Numbered from the stretch's first letter, positions 35,505 to 47,869 are shown. The stretch: DNA of 64,000 nucleotides from Tigriopus japonicus (GCA_010645155.1 CM021317.1:7573417-7637416), one strand, 5' to 3'. Notes: generated by a model from the sequence alone, not told the origin. Translations and numbers: made by a program.

Positions 35505-35612
35505 AGGAATATATTTATAAACTATATTAATCATTAACTCTCTTTACAGGGAATCCCATTCCTTGTAGCGGTATTAAAAAATCCGCCTCCCCCCCCCAAA
35601 AAAAAAGAATCA
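35505..35612 (+). repeat. Orphan 3' end of LINE family (copy 6)
   Basis: ctctttacagggaatcccat, tccttgtagcggtattaaaa, then a C-run and A-run, as in copy 5. Confidence 0.7.
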
Positions 35613-35619
35613 ATGGCTG

Positions 35620-37515
35620 ATTTGTTTTTTTTTCATAAAAGTCCAGCCTCGACACTAACGACGATATTGAGAAGTTTTATGGCGTCTTTAGATTGAATAG
35701 ACCATAGAACTAGAGCTGTGCATCGGTTCTGGCTTTCGGATCCGATAGGATTTGGATTCGTTCGGACTGACAAAAGAATTTTTGGATTCGTTCGGATTAT
35801 AATGCGAATTTGCCGATTCAGAATCGTTTCATATTCTACCAAACATGCAATAGTGTTTACAGCTTAAAAATGTTGGGTTGGATCAAATACTAGTTTCTCA
35901 GGAGACTAAAATGAAAGGTCTTGCATTAAAAAAGCACTAAGAAATTACATTTGAATCAATAAAGCTTAGTCATCCTATTTGGAGAAATTTGATATATTTT
36001 GCCAAATATTCAACCCTTGAATAAAATTATGAGCGTAAATATTTCTGAAATGGTCAGATTTTTAGCAAGTCCTATCAATGAGCCACTCATAGTTTACCCT
36101 TGTGTTGTGTTAAAAAGAGTAAAAAAGAGTAAAAACATTTGCTTGTTTCCAGAAGTCATTTCAGGGCGGATTTATTTCTTCATGAAATTTTAGAGACGAG
36201 GAAAGTGTAATGAGAATATCCATATAAACTTCCACCTAAACAGGTCTTCCACAATTTTTAAATTTAGTGATTGTGGACGCCAACTCAAACAACAGCAAAG
36301 TAGTTTTTTGATTGGCCATTGAATTTTGATTGTACCATTATGGTGTTGTTTATGATCTATTATCTGCATTAGAGGGATGCTAGTTCAAATTAGCCTTTAA
36401 TTATTATGGTTTGAACTTCTTGTTTCATAGTTCACAGCAATGCGCACTAACACAAAAACTAATTGATTAGACCAGTGATGCCTTTGTGTTTGTGTGTTTT
36501 TTATTCTTTTTTGCTGCTCAGTGATCCAAATCTTTCAATTTATGTTTTTACTAATTTTATTTGCAGTGGAGTGGATAATGGTTCTAAGACATCTAGTTTA
36601 ATGCTAATCATCTAGTTATTGAAAAATTGTGATGGTACTTCCAATTGGGTCCTTTAAGGAGCAGCTGACTGGGAGGTCACAGTACATAAGACTGGGAGGT
36701 CACCTTAGTAATACAGCTCCAGAAATTGCACCCTGACACAAACATGTGACCCATTTTCGAGCTTCTAAAGGTATATTGGACACATTAGAACAGAAATTTT
36801 GTGCATCAAAGCTCAAAGGTTGCACGTGATTTCCATTTCATTGGTTGCGCTTGAAGGACTCAATAAGTCATTCAGCTGAAAATTAACGCGAGGTGTCGTT
36901 TTGATCACTTGAGAGTGTGACGACTTTACTTCCGTTGCATAGATTTTATTTATTTGATTAGTTTAGAATAAACTGAAATGAACGTATTCAAATCAGTGTT
37001 ACAAACATTTTGGACAAACTGAAACAAACTAGAAATTGTTCATGCATGCTACTTTCTCAAAACAAAATCGTTCCTCTATTTGTTTTTTTCGAAAATCTCC
37101 ATCAAAGAACGCTTGCTGGCACGCACGCACGCGGGTTAGAAATCAGGGTTCCTTTCGAAGTGGCTTTTTTTGTTTTGCCGAGGATTTCAGGCGGCCCCCT
37201 CTGAGAAGTACATTTTGCTTACTCTCCACTGAAGCGAGCAGCGCCCCCTATAATGCCAACAGATTCCTGAACTATTTTAGAGGGATTGAAGTATTTAGGC
37301 CAAAATAAAAGATAATTGAAATTTGAATGAAATCGCGTAAAAAAAAATCGCATTAATATCGGATTGAGCCGCAATTTTTGTGGTTTTTTTTTTGGATCAG
37401 ACCTCAAATTTTCAGTCTGATTCGTTTGGATTAGGAACAAATTTTCAGATTTTGATTCGTTTGAATTGCTTGGAAGCTGTCGGATTTGGATATGGAATTA
37501 GCAAATCTCCGCAGC
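35620..37515. other. No gene recognised
   Basis: AT-rich. Short related motifs at the two ends (ttggattcgttcggactgac near 35755, ttcgtttggattaggaacaa near 37420) suggest an old transposon, but I could not define ends or a duplication. Confidence 0.3.
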
Positions 37516-37520
37516 AGGGT

Positions 37521-39187
37521 TGTTTATTGTTTATTGTTTATTGGTTCATCCACTCATGACACTCATCAAGTGTGTAAAGAGTATAGGAATTGTTTGAGGC
37601 ACTGGATTGTTACCTATCCAAGTTAGTATAATTTAGAAGAAAAATGTGAATAAAAAGAAGAAAGAGAAAAGAAAATGAAAAACAGAAAAAACGGAGTAAG
37701 CCTTCAGCATGGAGTAGATCTCATCTCAGCATCGTCTTCGTCAACCCATTTATGAATTTCTGCACCGACGAGGCTTGTCTAAATTCCAAACTCAAATTGT
37801 TCCAATGAGGAACAACACGTACAGAAAATGAGTTCGAACGAGCATTTAAGTGGCACAACGGTGCTCGCAGATGTTTTTGTGTGACCGATCTTGTTGTACT
37901 AGAAGCCGATCTTTCTTGCACATACTTCAGATGCAGTTTTCCTTGGTGGTTCAGTTCTGCCAGACCGTTGATTATCTTGTACGCCATGGACAAGTCATTC
38001 TTTCTTCTTCTCACGGCGAGTTCTTCTAATTGGAGGGCTTCCAGTCTTTCTTCGTATGTTTTGTCGGACAATCCTAAAATTCCGCGTGTAAATCGCCGTC
38101 GAATGGACTCGATGGCTTCTATATCCTTCCTCAAGTAAGGTGAGGCAACCTGGCTTGCATACTCTAAGATCGGTAACACATACGTCTTGAAAAGCTTCAC
38201 TTGCACAAGGGGCTTTCTGGTTGAAAAATTACGTCTGATGAGTCCCAACATTCGATTGGCTTTCCCCTAATCAGTGCCGTATTTAAACTGAATTTCAGGG
38301 AGTTGTCCACAAGTACTCCAAGGTCATAATGGCATGGTTCTACGTCCAAGACCTTACCACGAATTTTGTATGGGGGGCACCTGACAAATCTCCCAAAATG
38401 TAGCACTTTGCATTTATCAGGATTGAAGTCCATACCATTGGAATCTGCCCATGTGATCAATTTATTCATGTCATTCTGGAGCTCGGTTCTATCAGCATCA
38501 GTGGTGATCTCCCGGTATATTTTTTGTATCATCTGCAAAGCACAGTATCTCTGAATCAATGGCCACATTAATGTCATTCACGAAGATAGTAAATAGCAAT
38601 GGGCTCAAAACACTTCCCTGAGGGACTCCAGAATATACTGGAGACCAAAGGGATTGAGCACCATTGAGCACAACCCGTTGTTCTCTGTTCGTGAGCCAGG
38701 CCTTTATCCATGAGACAATGTACCCCCCCACACCGATCTCGACCAACTTTGAAATTAGTATTTGATGCGGAACTCGATCGAACGCCTTGGCCAGGTCTAG
38801 ATATATTGTGTCAACACACCTCCCGGCAACCACTGCCTTAGATACCTATAAATTCAGTGTGCTCTAGGAGATTGGTGACGCATGATCTTCCGGTTCTAAA
38901 GCCGTGTTGCTGTCTACCAAGACTCTCCCCATCTTACAAAGTTGTAACCAACGTATCCTTGATTAGGCTCTCCATTAACTTACAGGTCACCGAGGTCATG
39001 GAAATCGGGCGGTAATTTTTTGCTTGGCGGCTATCACCACCTTTGAAAACCGGACAAATGTTTCCTCTTCTCCAGTCTTGTGGTATCAATCCCGTTAGCA
39101 AAGATCTTGCTAACGGCAAGGCCACTATGAATCCCAATCGCTTAATTAGTGCCGCCGGAAATCCTGGCGTTGTCACATGCCTAATCT
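37521..39187 (-). pseudogene. Decayed CR1/Jockey-type LINE reverse transcriptase
   Basis: Reading on the minus strand from about 39187, successive frame-shifted blocks cover the RT domain. They carry QDWRRGNICPVFKGG and NYRPISMTSV; LDLAKAFDRVPHQ; GVPQGSVLSPLLFTIFVNDI; the catalytic FADD (about 38530); and PDKCKVLHFG. A C-terminal thumb/tail block, 38251-37721, contains YVLPILEYASQV and PHWNNLS. The N-terminal endonuclease is absent, so the copy is 5'-truncated. Several frame changes make it non-functional. The 3' end at 37521-37543 is a tandem tttattg repeat (caataaa on the element strand), a hallmark of CR1-like tails. Confidence 0.88.
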
Positions 39188-39189
39188 CT

Positions 39190-40245
39190 CATCGATCTTT
39201 GTAAAAGCCGACAAAGTAATCTTTGAACAAATGGTTTGTGCGTTTCTTTCCGTCCTCCGAATTTGATGTTTATTTTTGTGAGAGTCTCCACAACAACTCC
39301 AGGGTAGTTAGTGGGATTTTAGGATACAAGGAGATGAATCGAACCCAAAAACTTCTTCAGATCTGTGCAAGCTCTAATTTCATTGAAAATAAAACCCCTG
39401 AAACTGTTTGTCAGACTACCGCGTAAATTTCATGTCATTCGATTTAGAATCGAGCGTCAAAACACAATTCGAGTGGGAAAGACGGATCAAACTTTTGTTA
39501 GGAGAGTCATGATCAAGAATGATAAAACCGATGTAAGTTATTAATTAAGAAAGCTCTCATGAGAAAGCTTTGCTCAATGAAGTTCTTTCGTTTGGTTTTG
39601 TTGTAAACTTTTGCAGATCACAATGAACTTTTACGGATATTTTCAAAGCAAAGACACGGCTTTCTTGAAAAGACTTTGTGATTATGATCTCAATGCGATT
39701 GTGAAGTGATCTTTAGTATTCTTTTGTTGTTCAATTCACGGTTCTTTTCCCTCCTCTATCTTGGCTCTCTTGCTTTCTTTTGCTAATATTTAATGTTCTA
39801 GCATCTCCTCGGCAAAATATCTGATTATTTAGATGCTAGAAGCCTGAAATTTGAGGTTCTTGCGTTGTTAGCCAACTTCATAATTCCACCTTAAATTTTA
39901 CATTACAAAATAATTTACCCTTCAAGGAGGACTTGCAAATATGACATGCAATTATAGTGTCACCTTCAAGATACGTTAAGCTTGTCAAATACGTACACCT
40001 GAATGCAGTCTTTGATTAAGTTTGTCGTATGGGAAAGTAAGGGGCAATGTACTGCAAAATTATCCATACTTATAACAAAAAAATAAAAATAAAATACGGT
40101 TCCTTATAAGTGATTGGGTGTGTCCGATTGTTCGCTGTCCAGAATATGTTCATTTGACACTTTTCAATAAATCTAATCAATTTAGCCTCACTCAGGCACA
40201 ATAACTTTCTAAAAGCATTACCTGACATCCCACCTGACATTGCTT
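39190..40245. other. No recognisable feature
   Basis: AT-rich sequence between two transposon remnants. The 67-codon frame at 39223 has no recognisable content. Confidence 0.35.
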
Positions 40246-40249
40246 AAGC

Positions 40250-40775
40250 CTGGTCATGAAACTCAGAATGATCATTAAGAAGTCCATGACCTGGTTGACC
40301 GCGAGCTTCTTCATAGTATGGAATGAATCCCGTGGTCGCCACGGGAGCTGTCGTAGTCAAGGGGATTTAGGTCTGAGCTCTGCGAGTTCTTGTCCCAGAA
40401 ATTAATGTGCCCTTGGAGCAACTCTTGGGAAACTTTGGAAATATGAGGTGGTGCTACATCTTGTTGAAAGACGGGGGGTTTCCTATAACTTGCTTGATAA
40501 AAAAATTGTGTATTGTTCTACAGAATCTCCACATAGTCCCGGTCCGTGAGGCGTTACCCTGTCAGGAACCACACTGGGTCCATACGACTGCCATAGGAAC
40601 CCACTACTTCCAATATTATGGCGCTAGAGGCGTGGCTGAGGCACTCTCCTACCTTAGCTTGGTTGTTGAATTCCATAACGGTGGTCCTGGATTTGTTAAG
40701 GGTCCATGAGATGAAGGTGTCGATGTGTCCGGCACGGATCAGTGATGCAATCTCTATCCCATCCTTCTCTTACAA
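40250..40775 (-). pseudogene. Mariner/Tc1-superfamily transposase remnant
   Basis: On the minus strand one reads a helix-turn-helix-like block (IEIASLIRAGHIDTFISWTL) near 40760, then, after stops and shifts, FQQDVAPPHISKVSQELLQG near 40450 and SSDLNPLDY near 40375. These are the second catalytic Asp region (QQDxAPxH) and the third (SxDLNPxD). Frames are broken and no terminal repeats were found. Confidence 0.7.
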
Positions 40776-40779
40776 CATA

Positions 40780-42335
40780 AACCATTGCTTGAAAAAAGCT
40801 CGATTTTTTCCACACCCAAATGTTGCCATATCTCTTACACTTTTGACTGACAGAAATTGTACTCATCATGTCACCATACACTACCGGTATTGTTGTTATT
40901 CTATAGCATTTGTTGACCTGTGTTGTACGAAAAGAAGTTGACTTTTTAATTTGATCACTTGCTTTGCCTTAAAATCGGTCCTTAGTTTCTTAAAATTGGT
41001 CTGGCTTAACCACTAAAATCATTGAATGATCACTGTGCACACAACTGTTATCTTATGGTTTTGTAAAGCCATACAATGAACATGCAGAGTGAGATGTAGA
41101 GTGAGTTTTACTACCATAACTTCAAAAAGAAACACTCCTATCTATGAACAAAGGTATCTATTGTTTCACTTATTGAATATTCTAGGCAAATTCAGTCTAG
41201 TTTGTCTGCATGTACCGCTTAATGAATATTTCTGGATCTTCTTTGGTATGTATTCACGAGGAGAATCGGTGTGGAACATGAGAGTTTCAGATGAAACGTG
41301 TCGTTGTTGTTCAGCCTATGGCATATTTATCCATTCAAGGGTCCGTTCCACCACATTAATATTTAAACCTTTGAATTCATTAGTCACAAAATAGGTTAGA
41401 AACTAGAAAATTCCACTTCTGAGGCGTTGGAAAGAAAAATCAAGGATTTCCTGAGATCAGAGTCAGGGCATCGAGGCGCACATTTCTGCCACAAAAACGA
41501 GCTACTGCTTTGTAGAAAAAAAGCTGTGGCAAAAATAAGGTTATATCTTTTAAATTTTAAAAACAAAAATATTTTTGTCTCTATTCATTGATTCGTTTCA
41601 GAGGGTCTAGTATTTTTGCGTTGAGTGCGACTTTAAGTCAATTTAGCACTTCAAATAACACATTTACTAACCTTGAGTTGATGCCAAGAAAGAGCATCAA
41701 AGACATGATTTCAAGGTTAGTCAATGTACGAGGCCAATAGTAAAGCCAGTCACCCTCTGAAACAAATCAATGGGCCCAATTTTCTGACATGATCGGAACT
41801 GAAGAAGGATAGAGCTCTGCAGCTTGTGACAACAAATGGGAAGAAGGTTTCTTTCCTCGAATATGTACTCGTTATTTGCTTCTCGTGTTCCTCGTGCAAT
41901 TCCATAAATTTGCATACGTCTCGAAGCCACTGCCTGGAACAGCTCGATGGAAAAATTGAATAGAAGCTTCAATATCCGTCTTTTTTTTCTGTAGATTTTA
42001 CAGCCTTCCTCATCTTAAACTTGTAACCAAAATTGAGAACTAGAAATCAGATCTGATCCTTGTGTTGATTTTGATTTCGATATAAAGAAAGGGAACGAAG
42101 GCAAAGTGTCTTCAACTACGCGAACGCCATCTAGATAGCAGTTGCGAAAGTTTTCTTTATATTGTTTTATAAAGACCATTTGTGCTCAAGTTGAGCTTCT
42201 TTCACGTCTTTATGAGGGTTACATTGCCCTCTGATCTGGGGCTTGGTGATTGGCTTCTTTGATGCAGTTCAACGAATTATATTTGCCCTTATGTTTCACC
42301 CCGAGAAGCTCTCTGGGACCTCGAAGTTGACGTTG
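40780..42335. other. No gene recognised
   Basis: AT-rich. The minus-strand frame at 41972-41721 (RRMQIYGIARGTREANNEYI) has mildly protein-like composition and may be a transposon fragment, but I cannot place it. Confidence 0.3.
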
Positions 42336-42339
42336 GAAC

Positions 42340-42634
42340 TACTAATGCAGTTCAATCTGACTTTCAATCTGCCCAATCATTTTTGCGCGCGCTACTTCGT
42401 TGTGACTGCCATGTTAATTCACGTAAAACAGTACATTTGTCACCTCTGTGAAAAATGCGTTCGTTCACAGAGAGTATCCAAAAAGTGGCCCTGGTTTTGG
42501 AGACATCAGATCAGGGGGGCCATCAAGATCAAGCAAAGCTTTTTTCCACACTATTTTTGCACTGGACCAATATCATTGATGGCAGTCTTAAAAGATTGAA
42601 CAGATTGGATTCAGATTGAATCCCATGATCACAA
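42340..42634. mobile_element. hAT-like MITE, 295 bp, perfect 8-bp TSD
   Basis: Flanked by gttggaac at 42332-42339 and 42635-42642. The left end is TACTAATGCAGTTCAATCTG; the right end reversed is TTGTGATCATGGGATTCAAT. It shares interior blocks with 6190-6360 but has an extra internal segment. Confidence 0.83.
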
Positions 42635-42644
42635 GTTGGAACCC

Positions 42645-43770
42645 ACAGTTGCAAGGTCTCTTCAAGTGATATTTGCGAAATAATCGGAGCTAAGAGATGA
42701 TAAAGTAACAATGGTAAACCATATTTTTTTCGCTCTTACCTCGCTTACTTCTCTTTTTCCAAAACTCCTCAATCGCCTTCGGGTGTTGGAGTGGAATGAG
42801 ACAATAAACAATAAACATCTTTGTTGACGATTGTATGTTACATATTTGAAACTGATTGAAGTCTATTTTTCGCTTTTTAAAGCAAATACTTCCAATTCGA
42901 ACAAGTATGAGCTTTCTGTGGTACGCTGCTAAAAGCGTACTATTTTTTTGTTTTTTCAATGCTTTAGAGATGTTGGCTTTTCTTTTCTGTGAGAGGAATG
43001 GCCAGTTACCACGGTGAATTATTTCAGAGGAGCTCTTCAAAAAATGAAACTTACTTCAAGAAATGCTCGTGAATATTTTTTCTGTATAAAAAAACATTTG
43101 AGTCGTTCCCAAGACATTTTTAAAGTCGTCATTTTTTATTTGACCTCCGAATCTTAGGGGTTGCGTTAAACCCTTGTTATTAGAGTCATAGTTTAAGATA
43201 GTTGAGATAGTTTTAAGTACTTTAAAGACAAAAATTGTTAGATTAGGTTAAGAAAGGTTAAGTTAGATTTGAAATGTTAAATGTTTTAAATTCAAGTTTA
43301 GACTCTTACAACCTCTAGGAGTTCGGGATCAGATACTAGTAAGATTTTTGAAGTCCTTAACCATTAGGAGGATTAACATGCAACAATAAAATGTAACAAA
43401 AATGCAACAAAAAGTTATCATGGTAGAATGTTTAAAAGTAAGAGATATCCTACAAGTGAAAATTTCAACTTTACCGTCTATTTATTCTTGCTGAACTTAT
43501 CTTTTCAGTTTCAACAAAAATTTCACTTTTTGGCAATGAAACAGAATCTATTTAATAAGGGTAAATGTTCCCAAAACATATTTTAATTTGATCTGCTGTT
43601 TCAATTAACATTTTTCTGTCAATTTGTAAAATAATGCAAAGTTGCATATCTTGGGAAAAGTTGAACTTCGGAGTGATCTGTTCACTTGAAAAGTTCAATC
43701 AAAGCAACCGTCTTATTGTTATTTACAGGGTGGGCGGGATAAGTGTGAACTTTGCCGCTTTTAGTACATA
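42645..43770. other. No recognisable feature
   Basis: AT-rich; short frames only. Confidence 0.35.
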
Positions 43771-43778
43771 CCGTAGAT

Positions 43779-44192
43779 CAGGGGTCGGCAACCGCTTTTA
43801 GGTCAGGGCCCACCAATTTGACTACTTGTTGTCAAGGGCCATAGATATCTTGACTACTGGATGTCGTACCACCGACCGCTTGGTTGGTTAACTAGTACAT
43901 TGAACAGTCTCCTGGGAATTGATCACAAACCGGTTTATTGTACTGTTTTTCCAACCAACCAAGCGGTCGTCCGCCATCCAGTGTCAAGAAATCTATGCAA
44001 GGGCCCACGTAACTGACATTGGTAGGTCCAGGGGCCCACAAATTAGCGATCAAAGAGCTCAGGGCCCGCAAGCACAGTTCTATGGATGGCTCATGGGATC
44101 ACTATTTGGGACTTCCCCCATAGCATCTGGGCCCACCATTAATCACCCTTGGGACCACATCTGGGGCACGGCCCACCGGTTGCCGACCCCTG
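43779..44192. mobile_element. hAT-like MITE with CAGGGGTCGGCAACC ends
   Basis: Perfect 15-bp ends CAGGGGTCGGCAACC and ggttgccgacccctg, GC-rich interior with repeated gggcccac. Flanks ccgtagat / ccgtgggt are a decayed 8-bp duplication (6 of 8). Relatives at 52140-52315 and 55700-55947. Confidence 0.87.
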
Positions 44193-45115
44193 CCGTGGGT
44201 AGTTTCAGTTTCAGGTCTAATTGACGCTAATTGAGTGCCCTTTGGACAATTCTTAAAAAAGGTGACACATGGTTAACAGTCCCTTCCGACCCAAAATTCT
44301 ATCGTCCTCCTTTAAGGGTCAAATGCAAGGTATTGTGTCAACTGTGGCATTCTTCACATAATCTCATCCATGCCCAAGTGATCCAACAGGGAAATGTAAT
44401 AAAACCTTTTATCTAAGAACACTTCGTGATTCTGGAAGTGTAACTTTAAAAAAATAAATCAATTTTTTCATTGTCTTAAGGGTCCACAAATGGTCCGCCG
44501 ACCCTGCAAAAGATCAATTCACCTTATTCAAAACAACCCTTGTTGCATCATTCGATGAATCATCCATACATGAACCAATAGCTCACGGTGGTATTCATTT
44601 CCCATGAAATGAAGAACAACCATGTAATACATAGTACGATCACTACGAATGTCCACCGATGACGTAGTCAACTCCAAACAAAGGCCTATCGTGCTATAGG
44701 CCTAACTTCCATCGACCACTTGAACTCGTCCGGATATTCTATGGTGTCAGTGGCGACAGATTCAACATAAACGTCAGGCAAGGGCCACTCTCAGGGCATT
44801 TTGCCTGGACTTTGAGGGTCTGCTTTGGCTTGAGGCCAGAGGTGCACATACGTACTGATACATATGAAAACGCATTCAAACCTGATCGAGAAGCAAAAGA
44901 ACGCGAGTAAGGGCACACTGAAATTCGGCAGGTTGTGGTGGAAGAGGTTCAACTCAACGCAACCCACATGAAAATAATAATAGGAAGAATCATCTAGTGC
45001 TTGGTGCTTTGGTCGAATTCTTGCCAATATCATTCGTCACTGTGCTAGTTCTGTCTTCATTTTGTGGGCTTCTTTCTGTATTGGAACAGAAATCATCGGA
45101 CAAGACTGAGCCAAA

Positions 45116-45176
45116 ATGTATTACAAATGTTTGATTGCTGTAGTGATACTGTGTTGTCTGGATTTGGCTGCAACGG
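45116..45176 (+). CDS. Small membrane gene exon 1: signal peptide
   Basis: ATG in the context CCAAAATGTA. It encodes a hydrophobic Cys-rich leader and ends one base into a codon before gtagga. Confidence 0.65.
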
Positions 45177-47664
45177 GTAGGAAATCATGGGTTCAAGTGT
45201 TTTCTTTACATTGATTTCATTTGGTATGTTGTGCCTTTGTTTGCAGTGCCAGTTCCGGACGAAGATTCTTCGGAAAATAAATTTGCTATTGGTGATGCTA
45301 TCAAGAATGAGATCAAAACGGTTATGGGCGCCACTTGTATCACGGACGGGGGTTGTTCGATTATCAGTTATTGCTATAAAGAAAAAATAATCGAAGGATT
45401 AGGTAAGTAAACGGCGGCCAAAGCATCCCGTCTCAGTAATTGCTGTTGAAATTTGGCCTTTAAAATCGCTGACGGTGGAAAGAATGAATGATTGATGCGG
45501 AACATTAACCTCGCTCGAGAAAAGACCTTGAGAGCCACAAAGACAGGGCTGCCACTTATTTTGTATGTGAGACGATAAATAATAATACGAGGTATCTTTT
45601 AAGATGCCATGTAACTGAAACATTTTTCTCTCAGAAGAAGGAAAATATGGAATTTTTTAGTAGTTTTAATATTTACGATCTAAGGCCTGAACATTGTCGA
45701 GTTCATTTACACAAAACAGGGCCACAATATATCAAGATTAATTTTCAGGTGGCGTATCAAATTGCCAAAATTGTCAAAATATTGAGTGTAGATCGTTTTA
45801 GATAAGTTCAAGTGTTTTCATCCAAGATCTACTATTTTTATTTTTGATGATAGTTGATCAACTTTTTATCAAGACTCTTTCATCTAGTGACCAAACGATA
45901 AACTTTAGTTTTTTCTTGTAACTCCATGCGTTTCATGCATTTTGGGACTCGAAAACGGAGAGATCCACGTTACTGAGTAAGTCAGGAAGCCATTGTGGGA
46001 TCATCTTGTCGTTCCAAAGCAAAAGAAAATTCTTTTCAATCCATTCCTGAGCCTGACATGAATACCGTGATGGTTCCACACTTTTTTTCCGCACGAGGTT
46101 GCGACCCCTGGTTTAGAATATCGAAGACTTCGGTAAAGGTAGACTTTCAAATGTTTGTTGGTAAGCATGTTTGAAGTAGCATTAAAGAGCTAGAGTTGTT
46201 GCCCGTGGTATAATACGTTTTTGTGTCATGATCGTCAAAAAGAAGCTTGAAAAAATAATAATTAGGGACGGGCAAAAAGTGCATATCAAAAGAAGCTTTT
46301 GGTTTCCAAAAGCTGCACAAAAATCAGCCAAAAATCGTAATATAAAATGCAGAAAAAGGTCAAAAGTGCAAATAAAAACCAAAAAAGAGCAAATAAAATT
46401 TAAAAAATTCGCAGAAAAAACTGAAATTTCTTAAACATACCTTCAGATACTTTCTTGTCATCTGCTTGTTATTTTCATTATTTTATCATTATTTTTATTA
46501 TATTATTATTTATCTTGAAGAGCAAAATTTAGATATTGAAGTCGTAGTAATCAATACTATGCTCCCCTACGCTGTTAGCCGGGAGGATTTTCAAAATATG
46601 TTTCACTTTTGTTGTTCAAACTGGTCTTCTTTGTTTTGATTATGCTTAATGAGGAAGGTGAACAAACTGCAAAGAAGGAATTTCTGATTGTGTTGGGATG
46701 CAATCAAAGCTGAATATAAAAGTACTCAATAAATAGGGAACATGCATTGACTTTGATTAAAATAATATACTTAAAGTCAATAAATAGGGAACATGTATTG
46801 ACTTTTATTAAAATACTTTACTAAAAGTAATTGAAATAGGAAAAACGTTGCTCTTGAAAAAATATTCTTGTATTCAGTTATATTGATTTTGTGCTCTAAA
46901 AATACAATTTAGTTTTCAAACTTGAAAAAAATCTTCCAGAAGAAAATATTTTCAAAGAAGAAATAGCAAACTCTCAACAATTTGTTCATTTTAGGCCGAA
47001 TTCGTAAAAAAATCGTTCAAATAAAGGCAAAAAGTGCAAAAAGGCGAATAAATGTGTTTATGTTACCAAAAATCTTTTTACACTTTTTGCCTATACCTAT
47101 TAATAATTGATTAACACAGGTAACAGTTAACACACAAGTGATGCAACGAAGTCGTGCAAACTAAATGTTGCTTCTAAAATATCGAACCACCCGCACAGAA
47201 TGGTTTATCCCCAAAAGTTCCCTTGGGGAAACATTTTCCATCTGATGATTTCCCAAGGTTATCAGTTCATCTATTTGTTCCCAACCTTAAGGCGACAAAT
47301 ATACTCGATTACTATATTAATTTTGAGTAGGGCTTGTTCTCTGCCAATATCGTGCTTTAGTTCCACAAATGCGTACTTCTTTTCTTGGAAATGGGTCCAT
47401 TATGTCAGGTAATGAAATCCCCTTTCATTTGGTCCGAACTCATTTAGAGCGAAAATCAAAGTACTGTATCGTATCTCACAAGGTCCTGTTTTTTCTCTTT
47501 TAGATGTGGAAAACGTCGTTGGAACTTGTCGACTGACTTGGTGGTTCATCTTGGCTGTGATCATCTTGATTCTGCTGTTTCTCTTCTCCTGTTGTGCTTG
47601 CATTTGTCTACCCTGTTGTTGCCTCTATGATTGCTTTTCATCCATATGTTGTTGCTGTTGTTAG
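45116..47664 (+). CDS. Unrecognised small signal-peptide/one-TM protein with Cys-rich tail (three exons)
   Basis: Exons 45116-45176, 45247-45402 and 47504-47664 join through gtagga, gtaagt, tgtttgcag and ctcttttag with matching phases to give 125 residues. Residues 1-20 look like a signal peptide (CLIAVVILCCLDLAAT). About 60 extracellular residues follow with only three Cys (ATCITDGGCSIISYC), then a TM helix (WWFILAVIILILLFLF). The cytoplasmic tail has 13 Cys in its last 25 residues, ending in five consecutive Cys before TAG. The tail is a likely S-acylation cluster (inference). AATAAA at 47851 would serve as its poly(A) signal. The layout loosely recalls small Cys-rich membrane adaptors such as the Shisa group, but the extracellular Cys pattern does not fit. 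Intron 2 holds an 837-bp transposon. The first donor is weak, so exon 1 is less certain. Confidence 0.72.
45247..45402 (+). CDS. Small membrane gene exon 2: ectodomain
   Basis: After ttgtttgcag. It encodes VPVPDEDSSENKFAIGDAIK and the three-Cys segment, ending GGATTAG before gtaagt. Confidence 0.7.
46263..47099. mobile_element. hAT-like non-autonomous element, 837 bp
   Basis: The left end is TAGGGACGGGCAAAAAGTGC; the right end reversed is TAGGTATAGGCAAAAAGTGT. Flanks ataataat / ttaataat match at 7 of 8. The interior is A-rich, with aaaaagtgcaaa-type subterminal motifs at both ends. It lies in intron 2 of the small membrane gene. Confidence 0.78.
47504..47664 (+). CDS. Small membrane gene exon 3: TM and Cys-rich tail
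   Basis: After ttctcttttag. It encodes ENVVGTCRLTWWF, the TM helix and the Cys-cluster tail; TAG at 47662. Confidence 0.72.
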
Positions 47665-47850
47665 ACACCAACGTTATGGACCAATCATGCTCCAAACCAT
47701 CTCAGGACTTCTGCTTTGCATCACAATCCATCCTCTGCAGTACATTCAGGTTCAATGGGCATTCCAAGACTTTGCTGAAATCTTCTTTCTAAACCTCAAA
47801 ATTTGAACGTGACGAACTGTGATGAACGATAGAACCAAATCTTCCAACGA

Positions 47851-47856
47851 AATAAA
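47851..47856 (+). promoter_or_regulatory. Polyadenylation signal AATAAA
   Basis: Canonical hexamer 187 bp past the stop of the small membrane-protein gene. Confidence 0.55.
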
Positions 47857-47869
47857 GATTTAAAGATAG

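Noticed and set aside
35715..37515. 1.8-kb transposon with ends near 35715 and 37512
   Set aside because: The ends share only scattered motifs and I could not find a target duplication.
47594..47806. Plus-strand frame overlapping exon 3 of the small membrane gene
   Set aside because: Different phase; the spliced frame with a TM helix and phased exons explains the sequence better.
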